From contig CM022303.1 in NCBI GenBank assembly GCA_011799875.1, forward strand, positions 65,800,171 to 65,864,170: a DNA stretch of 64,000 nucleotides, written 5' to 3'. A program made the position numbers and the translations under genes. Shown here one piece after another: positions 34,760-45,164 of the stretch. This DNA comes from Thinopyrum elongatum (taxonomy: Eukaryota > Streptophyta > Magnoliopsida > Poales > Poaceae). Under the pieces are notes generated by a model, which saw only the letters and a list, made by a program, of their open reading frames with translations, made no database searches and was not told where the DNA came from. Within the stretch, counting starts at the first letter, position 1; every line of letters begins with the position of its first letter.

Positions 34760-37105
34760 CAACAAGAATACCATTAGACAAGTGGTGTTCCAAGTTCACC
34801 ACACAATCTACCTGGTCTTAGAAACATGGTCCGCATAGGCATCAATTTTGTGTAGCGATGTTAAAGGAAGCCCAAATTACGGACAATAAACACCATGATT
34901 GTCAAGTTCAAATTAAAGAAAGCAAGTTCACATCATGATAGCCTCCACTACTAAAAGTTGAGACCTCCTCATGGTTCTGCTTCTACACACTACCAGGTCA
35001 CCTCGCCATTCTCATTCTACGCGGGCTTTGTTGCCTGTCGCAGTGACAATAGCTCCACAATGGCCTCCATGCTCTCTTTAGCGACAATAAATTCTATGCG
35101 ACCCTCCTTTTGACAGTCACACGTGTAGTTTAGCATAACAAGCATGCCAATTTGAATTTCAACCGATATCAAACTCAATGCCAAACCATGTGCATGTTAC
35201 ACAGGTTAAAATATGGGCCCTTGGGCAAACACTATGAATGTGTACAATTTTAACTTGAGCAAATATCTCAAACTCCATAAATTGTGCCATGAGCAAATGG
35301 ACAATAATTCAATTATACATTGAATAAAAACTAGTTTATACAATAAAACAAATCCAAGAGACATCAGTGATCTCCAATCAACATAATGGCAATGATCGTG
35401 AAACCATGGGAGTAATAATCAACTGATCCTCTTATAGTCAGGCAAACCATGTCAAAGTACAGATGCTCAAAAAGCTGCAGTAATCATCGAGATTCTCCAT
35501 GCGGCTGCACTCGCTCTCAAAAGCGAACTCCAGGCCGTTGAATATATCTGGACCAAATGGTTCCATGATCTGAAGTTTCATGCTTCCAGTCCAAAGATTA
35601 CACTAAGATAACTAACACAAAGTTCATACACGGACAGTGTGCCATTGTCCTATGCAATGCATTCTCCAAGAGCCAATGACTGAATTTTATTAATCAGGAA
35701 GAGAGTACAAAGAAGCATACGAACCAGCTAAGAAAGTAAAACTGAAAGCCAACAGAGCAAAAACTCTGAAAATGCACAGAAACAACTATGTTACGTAAAC
35801 AGCCTTCGGAAAAGCGGCCTTTCAGACTTAATGTGTGGTGAGTGGTGAACTGGTGACACTGGCATGATCGGCCTGAAGTTTGCCGCGTGAGCAACTACAT
35901 TGACGAAGCAGCTCGACGCTTGATGGCTTGGGGCCGCCATTGACGAAGAGTCCACCTTGACTCCGGCCGCCGGCGTGAGCAGAGCAGCCTGATACATGTT
36001 GGCGTGCTACCGCCGTCAAGAGTGCGTGCCCGCCATGGACGAGGAGTCCACCTTGCCGCTGGAGACAACGTCTTAAGTCTTAACACGCGCCAGCCATGAT
36101 GAGACCACAATTACATACATGAAGGATTAGATCAGGTTCAGTTCTCTTGTTAGTTATTAGTTTTTCTATGGAGTCAGTATAAGTAGGAAAGGAAATTCTA
36201 ATCCTAGCCAAAAATAAGAGAGGAGAAACCAATTTGATTCAATCTGCCGCATGCTAAGTGAGCTCCATATCTCTCCAGCACATGAAAAAGAAATAGAATT
36301 TGATCAAAAGAAAAACCAGCAGTCTGTGTATCTGTCATGTGCAGTTGTATATGGTCTGTATGGAGATCTGAGTGTTGTTGTTTAAGACTTGGTCGCAGCC
36401 GTGGCCATGGAGTGGCGCGTTGCCCCGTGTCAACACCGCCGTTTCTCCTTCTTCTCCACCACGAGTCGACAACCTCATGGCTTTATCTTCCTTGTTCCCT
36501 CCTCCTCCGCCGGACACAGGCCCCAGATCGTCTTGAACGGGGAAGGCGGCATAGAGCACGACGACGAGCAAAAACATTCACCTCATAATCTTCTTCTCGA
36601 TCACTACTGGTGTCCTCGATCACACAGCTTTAGTACACTAATCGACAAAACAACATCATTTACTAATCATTCTCTATAAATAACATTCAAATTCAACCAT
36701 AAGAACTCATACGCGGGCAGGCTCTCTCCTAAGTACTAAACAAACCAATCTAAGATAGTTTACCTGCTACCTAAACCTGGGAATGACAGTGGCGCCACGC
36801 CTGGAGTGGTTGCATGGGCGCACAGCTGCTGCAGCGATTATGTGTTCGCAAAGGAGGGGAGAGGAGGCTCCGCCTTCTGCGCTGCAAGGAGGATTCGTTG
36901 GCAATCAAGATGGACTGGAAGTCTGGAACACGACCATTGGAGAGGTGCCGCTGCAAGGCCCCCAAGAGGAAAATTGCACTCAATCGGATTGGATGGATAG
37001 GGAGGAAAGAAGAGAGGGTATGATCGTTTATGGTGATCCTGGAGATAAGAAGAGATTATGGACCATGATTAACAAAGAAAAGATTACCAAATAAGGGATT
37101 CATGG
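34760..37105. other. Helitron 2 cargo, unidentified
   Basis: 34760-35680 is low-GC DNA without ORFs. 35690-36110 is richer in GC with overlapping short ORFs on the - strand. 36335-36680 and 36771-37094 have short ORFs on both strands. None shows a motif I recognise. Captured exons are possible because Helitrons often carry them. Confidence 0.25.
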
Positions 37106-37108
37106 AAA

Positions 37109-38160
37109 GGTTTTTTTTTTTGGAAATGGAGGCGAGGCCCCGGCCTCTGCATCATAACGATGCATGCAGCCATCTTATTAAAGAGTCTCGAAGTAGCACA
37201 AAGTCATAAAAGTATTACAGCTCGCAGGTGGAGCGAAAAATGAGAAAAAGGACAATGTAAAGGACAAGCTCCCTAGACTCATCCTGTTATGCGACCGCCA
37301 TCCGAACCGGTTGAATATAGCCCATGCTACCATCTCCCACTGGTTGCACCCAGTAACCAAAGGCTCCCTGGAGTCCATAGGAGTGAGTAAGGACTACGTA
37401 CGGATCCATGCGGTAGCTCTGAAGATGACCTGCAAGAAAGTTAAAGTATGTTGTCTGGTAAAAATCATATCATTCCTGCAATTCCATATAGCCCATATGA
37501 GCGCACATATTCCAATCCGAATACGAGCCGCAGTAATATGCTCAACCCCAGCTAACCATGTTCCAAACAACGATTCAATGTCAACTGGAGGAGTAATGTT
37601 AAAGGCTATATGGATCTTTCTCCAAAGCAATTTGTCGAGTGGGCACTCTATGAATAAGTGTTGTATTGTTTCATCATGATCACAAAAACAACAATGTGAA
37701 CTACCTACCCACCGCCTCTTTATTAAGTTATCTTTGGTGAGGATCACTTGCTTGTGGACGAACCATATAAAGATTTTAATACGCAAGGGAATCTTAACCT
37801 TTCAAATATGTAACGATCTCAAGATTGGGCCAGAATTAATCAGATCCATGTAGAAAGATTTCACCGTAAACACCCCATTTCTAGCTAACTTCCAGTGCAT
37901 CGAATCAGGTTGGTCTAATAATTGAACATCTATCAATCTCCGGACCAAGTGCATCCAGGCAGTCCATCGCTCACCAACTAACGCACGTCTGAACTAAATA
38001 TTCAAGGGAGTCGTTTGAAATACTGTGCCTACGTAATCCTCCTTACGTTGCATGATGTTATATAGGGTGGGATATTGTATGGCTAGGGGCGTCTCTCCTA
38101 ACCACGTATCCTCCCAAAATCTTGTTGACATCCCATTGCCAACCAAGAATTATGGTGATT
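37109..38160 (-). pseudogene. LINE F 3' fragment (zf-RVT domain and C-terminus)
   Basis: The frame 37786-37394 reads RIKIFIWFVHKQVILTKDNL then CCFCDHDETIQHLFIECP (zf-RVT: C-x2-C...H-x4-C) and ALIWAIWNCRNDMIFTR. It then shifts near 37390 to AWAIFNRFGWRSHNRM-stop (37310-37255). The 3' UTR leads to a T run at 37110-37121 on +, the poly-A of a - strand LINE. The 5' end is near 38160. The same subfamily occurs at 47706-48646 on the other strand. Confidence 0.85.
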
Positions 38161-38463
38161 AAACGGCAGTGTGGAAAAAGGAATAAAAATTCAGATGATT
38201 GAATCGTTACCTTCCTGGTGGTGGGACAACTTAGCTCGTAGGGAAGCCGTGGACAAAAAAACCGGCAGAGTGGGCGGCTGGACGAAAAAAATTGGGCGTG
38301 GGAGGAGGGACGTACGAGTGGGAGAGGCGGACAAAAGTAGAGGAGCGAAATGGTTTTTTATGGGAGAGGAAACCTTATTCCTTTTTTAGGTAGTAGAGAT
38401 ACCTAGTAGCTGTCAAAAAAAATATGTTTACCTAGAGTGGGACAGGAACACCAACACATAGAG

Positions 38464-39412
38464 CTTTTATGGAAGTTGGTACAAAGTCTCATCACATCAC
38501 CAAAGTCCCTTAGGATAGTAGCTAGAGAAGTTTTCTATATCCCTTTTAATTGGAGCCAGAAAGATGGTCATGTCATCCGCATAAAGAGAGGTTCTCGCCG
38601 CAGCACCACGACCACGAATCTTGTGTAGAATGCCTTTATGAGTTGCCAAGTTGAGGATTTGGTGTAGAGGGTGAATTGGAAGGACAGAGAGGGGTGGTGA
38701 AAGGGGGTCCCCCTGCCGAAGGCCTCAGCCATGCTTTTTGGTTGGGGGGGGGGGCGGCCCATTGAGGAGAATGCATGAAGATGATGAGGAAAGTAACGCG
38801 GCAATTCAATCCCTAAACTTGTTTTGGAATCCCTTGTGTTTTAGAATATCGAGGACGTACTCCCACTTGACCAAATCAAAGGCCTTTATGATGTCGAGCG
38901 TGAATAGAAGGGCGGGGGTCTTGCATTTGTGCTGCCGGCGAGAAAAATTCCAACCATAGATGAAGTTGTCATGAATACTTCTCCTTTTTATGAATGCGCA
39001 CTGGGCATTGGAAACAAGGGCATCAATTGGGGGTGGCATCCATAACGAGAGATCCTTGGCAATGATTTTGGCGATTGCATGAATGAGGGTACTGGGCCTA
39101 TGATTGGAGATGCCTTCCGCCCCCTCTTTTTTGGGCAAGAGCACAACATTGGTAGAGTTGAGCCATTGAAGATTGGATGTGCGGAGGGAGTTGAAGCTTT
39201 GGATGGCCTCATGATGTCGTGCTTAATGAATCCCCAACAGTTCTAGAAGAAAATGCCCCGTGAAGCCATCCGGTCGGGGGAGGGGGGGGGGGGCTTGTCT
39301 CTAGGCTCATCATTAATGGCCTCCCAAGCCTCTTCCTCGGTGATGACTGCATCAAGGTCATGCAAGTCATGTTGTTCAACGGGACGGTCATCCCAGCTAA
39401 AGTCCTTGTTTA
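38464..39412 (-). pseudogene. LINE E reverse transcriptase fragment
   Basis: Frame 39144-38806 reads LLPKKEGAEGISNHRPSTLI, SNAQCAFIKRRSIHDNFIYG and TLDIIKAFDLVKWEYVLDIL, RT blocks of a plant L1-like LINE. Downstream stretches (38800-38470) continue in other frames. Upstream 39212-39391 holds the pre-RT part with stops. The + strand text parallels 45027-45165 plus 46250-47020 of LINE B, so homology begins sharply at ttttatggaagttgg (38464) and ends at ctaaagtccttgttt (39412). Both ends are truncated. Confidence 0.88.
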
Positions 39413-39430
39413 GAATATTTTGAAAAAATA

Positions 39431-40842
39431 TCTACACCTAATATTAAAGGGAGGATTGTTTCTCCAATTATTTTGGTTTACGGTGAGACCCAGATTAGTT
39501 TTCGTACGTCCGACCAGTCGTTTTTCGTTTGTCCCGATCTGTTTCTGCCAAAACAATCGCACGATGCACAGAAACGAGCCGCGATGGGCCGGTCCACTAG
39601 CGGATGCTGTACCAACAGCTAGCCCGAGTGAAAAAAGGCCAAGAAAAAATTTAGCGCCACAAATACTCGAACCCGGGCACTCACGCTCGACATATCTGAG
39701 AGCTAGCCACTGGACTAAACGTTATATTATGTTTATGTTGCAGCAGGACATCCTAAATTAGCGAACAGCCGCGCCGGACACTAAGAGCAAAAATGAAAAC
39801 ATTTTTTTAAGTAGATATATTTTAGAACGCGAATAATTTAGCAAATTTCTAAAAAATAAATTTAAACTCGAATATATTTTTCACAAAGAACAATATTTCT
39901 CTTTTTAATTTTTTTGAAACCTGAACATTTTTTAATAGGTGAATTAGACCTAAGATGGAAGGAAGATACATGGTGGATTATTAATAGGTGATGGGCTAGA
40001 ATTTAAACATACACGTGACATGGAAAGATACATGGTGGACCAAACGGTGATGGGCTGGAATTCAAAATATGAGACATGGCATAGAAATAAAAAGGAAGGG
40101 AAGAATTAGACGTGACATGTTCTTAAAAAAACTAGACGTAACATGAGAGGTTTCATGGTGTGGGGCTAGAAGGATTCATGAGACTACGCACTAAACGAGG
40201 AATATGTATTGGAAGCGCCGATAAAATACCGGTAAAAGGAATTTAATCATTAAAAATGTAATTTTTAATAACATTATTATGAGGATTAAGAAAATAAAAT
40301 GCCCATAGATGTATTGTTTTAGTTCAATTTATTAAACTAGGGATATGGTACGAACCTTTTTCTCCATCGCGTCTTCACGTACGACTAGCCTCGCTCGGCT
40401 CAGTGACACCCGGCATAATGCATGAGGAGTCCAACTAAGGATTCACGGTCTATCTAACACAAACTACTCAATTTACATGATAACACCGACATATATTAGG
40501 TGTAGTGCTTTTCTCTATTATATTAGACGGATGTAAAAAAAATTGTGTTCAACACTCTTTATCTCGCAGGACACGAAGGAGGCTCAACGATCCAGCTATT
40601 GGACCTGGCCAACATTGGTTACTGACAACTGGCACCGTGACCACTGGCGACGAGGACGACAAAGAGGACAAGCGGGAACATGGGTCTGATGTCATATTGA
40701 AATGAAGGATGTGGACCTGAGGGTGTGATATTAGTCATGTTTGTTATGTTAGGGGCATAAGGGTGAGGCCTTTAGGCATGTTCAATGGGCAAGGCGTGTG
40801 GGGGTTGTTTTCCCCGTTGCAACGCACGGACATGTTTGCTAG
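39431..40842 (+). mobile_element. Helitron 3 (non-autonomous), 1,412 bp
   Basis: The 5' end is TCTACACCTAATATTAAAGG at 39431 after A. The 3' end is the hairpin CCGT-TGCAACGC-ACGG, then ACATGTTTG and CTAG ending at 40842, followed by T. Inside are a tRNA-like stretch (aacccgggcactcac..., near 39670-39715), AT-rich DNA and a short GC stretch. There is no Rep/helicase. The orientation is opposite to Helitrons 1 and 2. Confidence 0.85.
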
Positions 40843-41806
40843 TATATATAAAAAAAAACAAGTGCAAGTGCCTATGTACGTACCTATTTGTATGTGTGTG
40901 ATTAAGAGGCGAGGCAAAGGAGGGAGCGCTTTGTCTCTCTATAATAAGTGAGACAAAGCAGCGTGCTCAGGACAACCTTATTCCCTACTAGGTGTTTAAG
41001 GCGTCAAATAGTATTTTCTTCACACATGGTGCACACAGCTGAAGCGAGCCGTTCGTACACAGGCAGGCCCAAAAACATCTTCCTGTAGAAGCCGGTTTTC
41101 TTTTTCTACTCTTTTGTTTTTTCGGCTGCTTCATTTTTGTCCACTTTTTTTTCTTGCTGGTTTTCTTGATCTTTTTTTTTCCGCTGCTTCAAGAATTTTT
41201 GGATTCAGTATTGTTTTTTCAAAATCATGATTCTTTGAATTTACAAAAAAATCATGAATGTTTTTAGAAAATTATGTATAATTTTAGATTTGTTAAATTT
41301 TAAAATTCGTGAGCATTTTTTAGAATCACAAACTTTTTTGAACATGTGAAATTTTAAAATGAATAAAACATGGAAGTTGTGTCTTTCTTCCTGAACCATA
41401 GATGTTGGTTTTTCGCCAGCCAGCGAGTAAGTAGGGCAGCCGAGCGAGGCACCGAAGCACTATTTTGGCCGCCGCCTGCTCATATCTGCATTAGCGCTCT
41501 TGTGCCAGTCAGTGACCAAAGCGCCGAATAAGCACTCCCCAAGACAGCAAAGTGACAACGGTTCACTCAAATAAAAGTGACAATGCTAAATAACTACAGA
41601 ATAATTAACATCTCATCATGGAGTAAGTGGTGTTACAGACATTTGAAACAAGTTGTGGTGCAGAGCTTGGAAGCTTCCTTTGGAGATACATATAGATTCA
41701 CTGCAATAGACCAAAGTATCCATTGAACGTCAAATGCTACATCATTGCAATAATCAGGAAACCATGGCATGGAAAACAAATAGTTACTATGTCCGCAATG
41801 TTGCTA
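40843..41806. other. Unassigned DNA with a small hairpin
   Basis: A hairpin at 40929-40958 (ctttgtctc ... gagacaaag, 12-base loop) follows Helitron 3. 41090-41380 is T-rich with scattered attttt phrases; 41400-41520 resembles the tRNA-like, serine/alanine-codon-like tracts seen in Helitron bodies. No ends found. Confidence 0.3.
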
Positions 41807-41909
41807 CTCCCTCCGTTCGGAATTACTTGTCGCAGAAATGGATGTATCTAGACGTATTTTAGTTCTAGGTACATCCATTTCCGAGACAAGTAATTCCGAA
41901 CGGAGGGAG
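41807..41909. mobile_element. Stowaway MITE (Tc1/Mariner type), 103 bp
   Basis: The ends ctccctccgttcgg and ccgaacggagggag are perfect inverted copies. The flanking dinucleotides are ta on both sides (41805-41806 and 41910-41911). The whole element folds back (gtcgcagaaatggatg pairs with catccatttccgagac). It resembles the Athos/Thalos group. Confidence 0.95.
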
Positions 41910-41938
41910 TACATCATAACCTCCAGTCCTCCACCCTT

Positions 41939-42235
41939 ATGATCGATAATGGAAAATGGAGAACGCTGATTGGAAACAATAACCATCAAAAACTAACTCC
42001 GCCACTTGAGTACTTAGCAGCAGGCAACTTCGCTACTATATGTGTGCCAAATAAGACGGATGACAATGGCCCGGATAGACTCATCGATAGTATATACGAA
42101 ACGGGCAATGCTTCCCTAAAAGCTCCAAAATACATCTTGTCAAGAGGAATTTTGTCCACATGGAACGACTCCGTTGACAGAATCAACCGAAAAATGAATG
42201 ATCGCCTCAAAGGAGAGGAGATGGTAAACCATATA
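41939..42235 (+). pseudogene. PIF1-like DNA helicase fragment
   Basis: The frame reads NGKWRTLIGNNN..., LIDSIYETGNASLKAPKYI and LSRGILSTWNDSVDRINRKM, NDRLKGEEMV. The ILSTxNDSVDRIN segment is a conserved C-terminal region of PIF1-type helicases, found in plant Helitron Rep-helicases and related host proteins. The similarity stops near 42225, where the frame runs into the duplicated noncoding segment; the N-terminal Walker motifs are absent. Helitron origin is likely but no Helitron end adjoins it. Confidence 0.6.
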
Positions 42236-42240
42236 TCGCG

Positions 42241-42500
42241 TAGGAGAGTTCCCTGCGTTGTTAAGTTTGGATTTCAGTTTACTCCAAAATCTCACATGCT
42301 ACGAGTGCAACATGAGTTTCTTCAAATGAAGAAACTCAAAGGAGGTTGGCTAGTTGGACCATATATATATGTAGCTACATTTATGACTCGATAGAACAGG
42401 TAGAAACTGCAAAGGTCTAGCAATATATATCAAGACAAGACCTACACACCTTGTGGAAAATGGGAGAGAGCAAAGAGCTCGATAACTGACTTTGCAGCGG
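42241..42500. repeat. Duplicated low-copy segment, copy B part 1
   Basis: It matches 10165-10475 over about 260 bases with small gaps (gttaagtttggatttca, actcaaaggag, gtctagcaatatatatcaagac, agagctcgataactgac). The second part of the same copy lies at 47145-47420, beyond LINE B. The ORF running through it from 41939 is not conserved in copy A. Confidence 0.7.
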
Positions 42501-42938
42501 AAACAAACATGAGCATGTGATGCTGAATGGACCAACTCATGAGCAATGACGGCCACTAGCATGACCAGGAAATAAAAAGAGCATGAAGAAAATCACAGTG
42601 TCTTCTTTTTTTTTCTCATAAAAATATAACGCTATGCTTACGATTATTTTTGGGCTCTAGTGTCTAGCAATATTGATGGGAAAGATTTCTCTTCGAAAAT
42701 GGAAAGGTTGTGTTTCGTTACATTATGATAGGATGGTTTAAAAATAATCAAACTTGTGACACTAACAGCCACAGCCCGAGAGGCCAGGCATATCCGTGAG
42801 CACGCTTTGGACTAGCTACAATGGTTTAGCCCAGGTATATGGATTTCAAACCTTCCCTAATGCACACATTTCACTGGTTCCAAATCCACCATCCATCCAG
42901 GCTAGTTGTAATCTAAGTTTCTGTCACTTAAACTTGTA
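42501..42938. other. Unassigned low-copy DNA
   Basis: Nothing recognised. gctgaatgg..caactcatgagcaa near 42520 loosely recalls 49120-49150 and 50855-50890, so this may belong to the same duplicated unit. Confidence 0.3.
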
Positions 42939-43042
42939 CTCCCTCCTTCTGGAATTACTTGTTGCTCAAATGGATGTATCTAGCATTGAAATACGTGTAG
43001 ATACATCCATTTTCAGCGACAACTAATTCCGAACGGAGGTAG
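42939..43042. mobile_element. Stowaway MITE, 104 bp
   Basis: The ends are ctccctccttctggaatta and taattccgaacggaggtag, with flanks ta (42937-42938 and 43043-43044). The middle has the same aaatggatgtatcta ... tagatacatccattt foldback as the MITE at 41807, but the ends are more diverged. Confidence 0.92.
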
Positions 43043-43060
43043 TATTAAATAAAAAGGTCC

Positions 43061-43072
43061 GAACATATTGTT
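43061..43072. repeat. Target-site duplication of LINE B, left
   Basis: gaacatattgtt here and gaacatactgtt at 47133-47144 agree at 11 of 12 positions and bracket the LINE. The left copy abuts the T run of the reversed poly-A. Confidence 0.75.
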
Positions 43073-43149
43073 TTTTCTGAACCGAGGCATAAGATTTCCC
43101 TCATATATTAATAAGGAGACAATGTAGTTTTACAAGAGCCATAAACATG

Positions 43150-43779
43150 ACATGCCAATTACTCACGCGATACAATGTTCCCTAGTTTCTTAGCACCTGC
43201 GATGACCCAAAGTTTTGCCTCATCTAAGACCATTTGTAGAAGCATCGGCGGCGGTGCACTCTTGTGGCGGAAGACCCAGTCGTTTCTCTTATTCCAAATG
43301 GTCCAAGAAACAAGCATGGTGAGGCAGGCCATTGCTCGTCTGTTGGGATTTTGCATGCCGGTTCTCTTATCCCACCATTTTTGGACGGAGTCCTCTAAAT
43401 GCATGCAAGGCCTAATTTTTTGATGATCAATCTCCAAACCCTAAGAGTTTAGCGGCATCTGAAGAATAGGTGAGCACCCGTTTCTTGCTCTCCATTGCAA
43501 AGTTGGCAAAGGCCGTAATTTGGCCAACCACACTTCTCCAACCTATCAGCGGTTCAAATATGATGTTGTAAAGCCAACCAAGCGGGAAAAAAATACTTTT
43601 GGTGGCGCCCAAATCATCCAAACCATAAAATCCATGGGGGGAAGAGTCAACCCAAGGAACTGAGCCTTCTAAGCAATGGTTGTCGAATAGATCCCATCAT
43701 TGGAGACGATGCCATCCTCGTTTTGCTCATCGAGCTGGAAGTCATTCACAAGCATCCAAATGGTGAAGAATTCCCAGAC
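43150..43779 (-). pseudogene. LINE B C-terminal domain (zf-RVT)
   Basis: The frames 43863-43669, 43621-43427 and 43437-43159 carry WxxxFEPLIGWRSVVGQITAF-like text. It is followed by CQLCNGEQETGAHLFFRCR-like residues in another frame and MACLTMLVSWTIWNKRNDWV FRHKSAPPP. The last block (TIWxxRNxxVF) is the conserved end of the zf-RVT region in plant LINE ORF2. Several frame breaks. Confidence 0.78.
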
Positions 43780-43784
43780 ATGGG

Positions 43785-44370
43785 TGTCGTGGGAACAGAT
43801 CTGACAGTAGAGATTAGGGGTACGTAGGAGAGGGCAGAGCCTAGCTACGGCGAGATTGTACACTCGGATTTACGAGTTCAGGCCCGTCTCGGAGGAGGTA
43901 ATAGCCCTACGTCTCGGTGCTGCGGGAGCTTTGTTTTATGGAGTGTGGAGTTACAGGGGGTGCGAACCCTTGTGCAGGAACAGAGGGGCGGCTTATATAG
44001 AGTCCGCTAGCCCCTCATGAATGCCCCGTTACCCATGGGTTCAATGGAAAAGTAAAGGTGCGGGCATTACTGATAACGCCTACACTTAATGATCATTACA
44101 GAGACGAACTGACCGCCTGGCCGTTGCCATCCTGGGGTGACTCTAGATCTTCTGTTCTTCGAGTGAAATCAGGTACTCCGAGTGAACCAGGACGGTCGAG
44201 TGGTGGAGGAGTAACCGAGTGGATCTGGCGTCGAGTGACTTGCATGCTGCGGCCATTCCAGTCGACACTTCCTTTCTAACTATGTAAATCTTGGATCCTC
44301 ATATGTAGTGTCCTTGGGTAGGTCGTGTAGGTCAGGCCTAGGACCCTACCCTAGGTACATGTCATCGTCA
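43785..44370 (-). mobile_element. Solo LTR, 586 bp, TSD atggg
   Basis: It starts tgtcgtgggaacagatctga at 43785 and ends catgtcatcgtca at 44370. TSD atggg is present on both sides (43780-43784 and 44371-44375), and the LINE B text continues across it. A TATA-like ctatataagcc on the - strand near 43990 suggests - orientation. No internal region, so it is a recombination product of a former LTR retrotransposon. Confidence 0.93.
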
Positions 44371-44375
44371 ATGGG

Positions 44376-45164
44376 CACCAGAGATGATTATGTTGTGCTT
44401 GATCTTTAAAATCCAGGCATTTCCTTTGAGGGCCTAATGCACTTTCCAATTCTTTCTCCTTGAGGCCTCATAAACTAATGGGGCAATGTCCTTGGGTTTG
44501 CACCCAAGAAACCAAGTGAGTCCCAAAAAGGTGTTTTGGCGCCATTCCCAACGGTGATTGTGGTAGAGACATAGGAGAAATCGAAGTCTTTCTCGGTGGG
44601 TTACCAAGCCCCACCATGGCTTGTTTGGCTCCTTCCACTCATACCATGGCCATCTTAGCCCGCTGATGTTGCACTTGGCCCCTTTCATCTTATATGAGAG
44701 GGACCAAAGAAAATCTCTCTCGATCTTGTTGAGGTTATATAACGAGCTCGGCAGGACGACAAGGGCCATGATGGAGTATGCTGCTTGGGAGGAGATGACC
44801 AATTTGATGGGTGTCGTGCGCTCGATGGTGGTAATGTTTTGCCCCTCCCAAATGATCAATTTAGTGGCCCCTTTGTCTTCAAGGTATTGGAAGTCCAACT
44901 TCTTAAGTTGGCAAATAGAGAGTGGGACGCCCAAATATTTCATGGGGAGTGAAGCTCTAGTTACCGGCATGCCTTGAAGGATATGGACCAAATCAACATG
45001 ATTGCAAGGAATGGGTGTGGCCAGGATTTTATGGAAGTTGGCACAAAGGCTCATCACATCACCAATGTCCCTTAGGAAAGCAGAAATTTTTTCTATATCC
45101 CTTTTAATTTGAGCCAGAAAGACGGTCGTGTCAACTGCATAAAGAGAGGTTCTCACCACGGCAA
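44376..45164 (-). pseudogene. LINE B reverse transcriptase C-terminal half
   Basis: The frame 45159-44434 reads RTSLYAVDTTVFLAQIKRDI, where YADD has become YAVD, then PMKYLGVPLSICQLKKLDFQ, YNLNKIERDFLWSL and LRWPWYEWKEPNKPWWGL. These are the usual post-catalytic blocks of L1-like RT and the thumb. It is truncated at its N-terminal side by the CACTA at 45165-46250. Confidence 0.88.

Larger units (their letters stand above)
34713..38399 (-). mobile_element. Helitron 2 (non-autonomous), 3,687 bp, carrying a LINE 3' end
   Basis: The - strand 5' end is TCTCTACTACCTAAAAAAGG (38399 leftward). The 3' end is the hairpin CCCGT-AGCAACGC-ACGGG, then CAATTAC and CTAG ending at 34713. Flanks are A and T (t38400 and a34712 on +). 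It contains a LINE fragment (37110-38160). The rest (34760-37100) is unassigned and could hold captured gene pieces, but I identify none. There is no Rep/helicase. Confidence 0.88.

Noticed and set aside
36337..37094. ORFs on the + strand as captured gene exons in Helitron 2
   Set aside because: No domain or family recognised; kept only as unidentified cargo.
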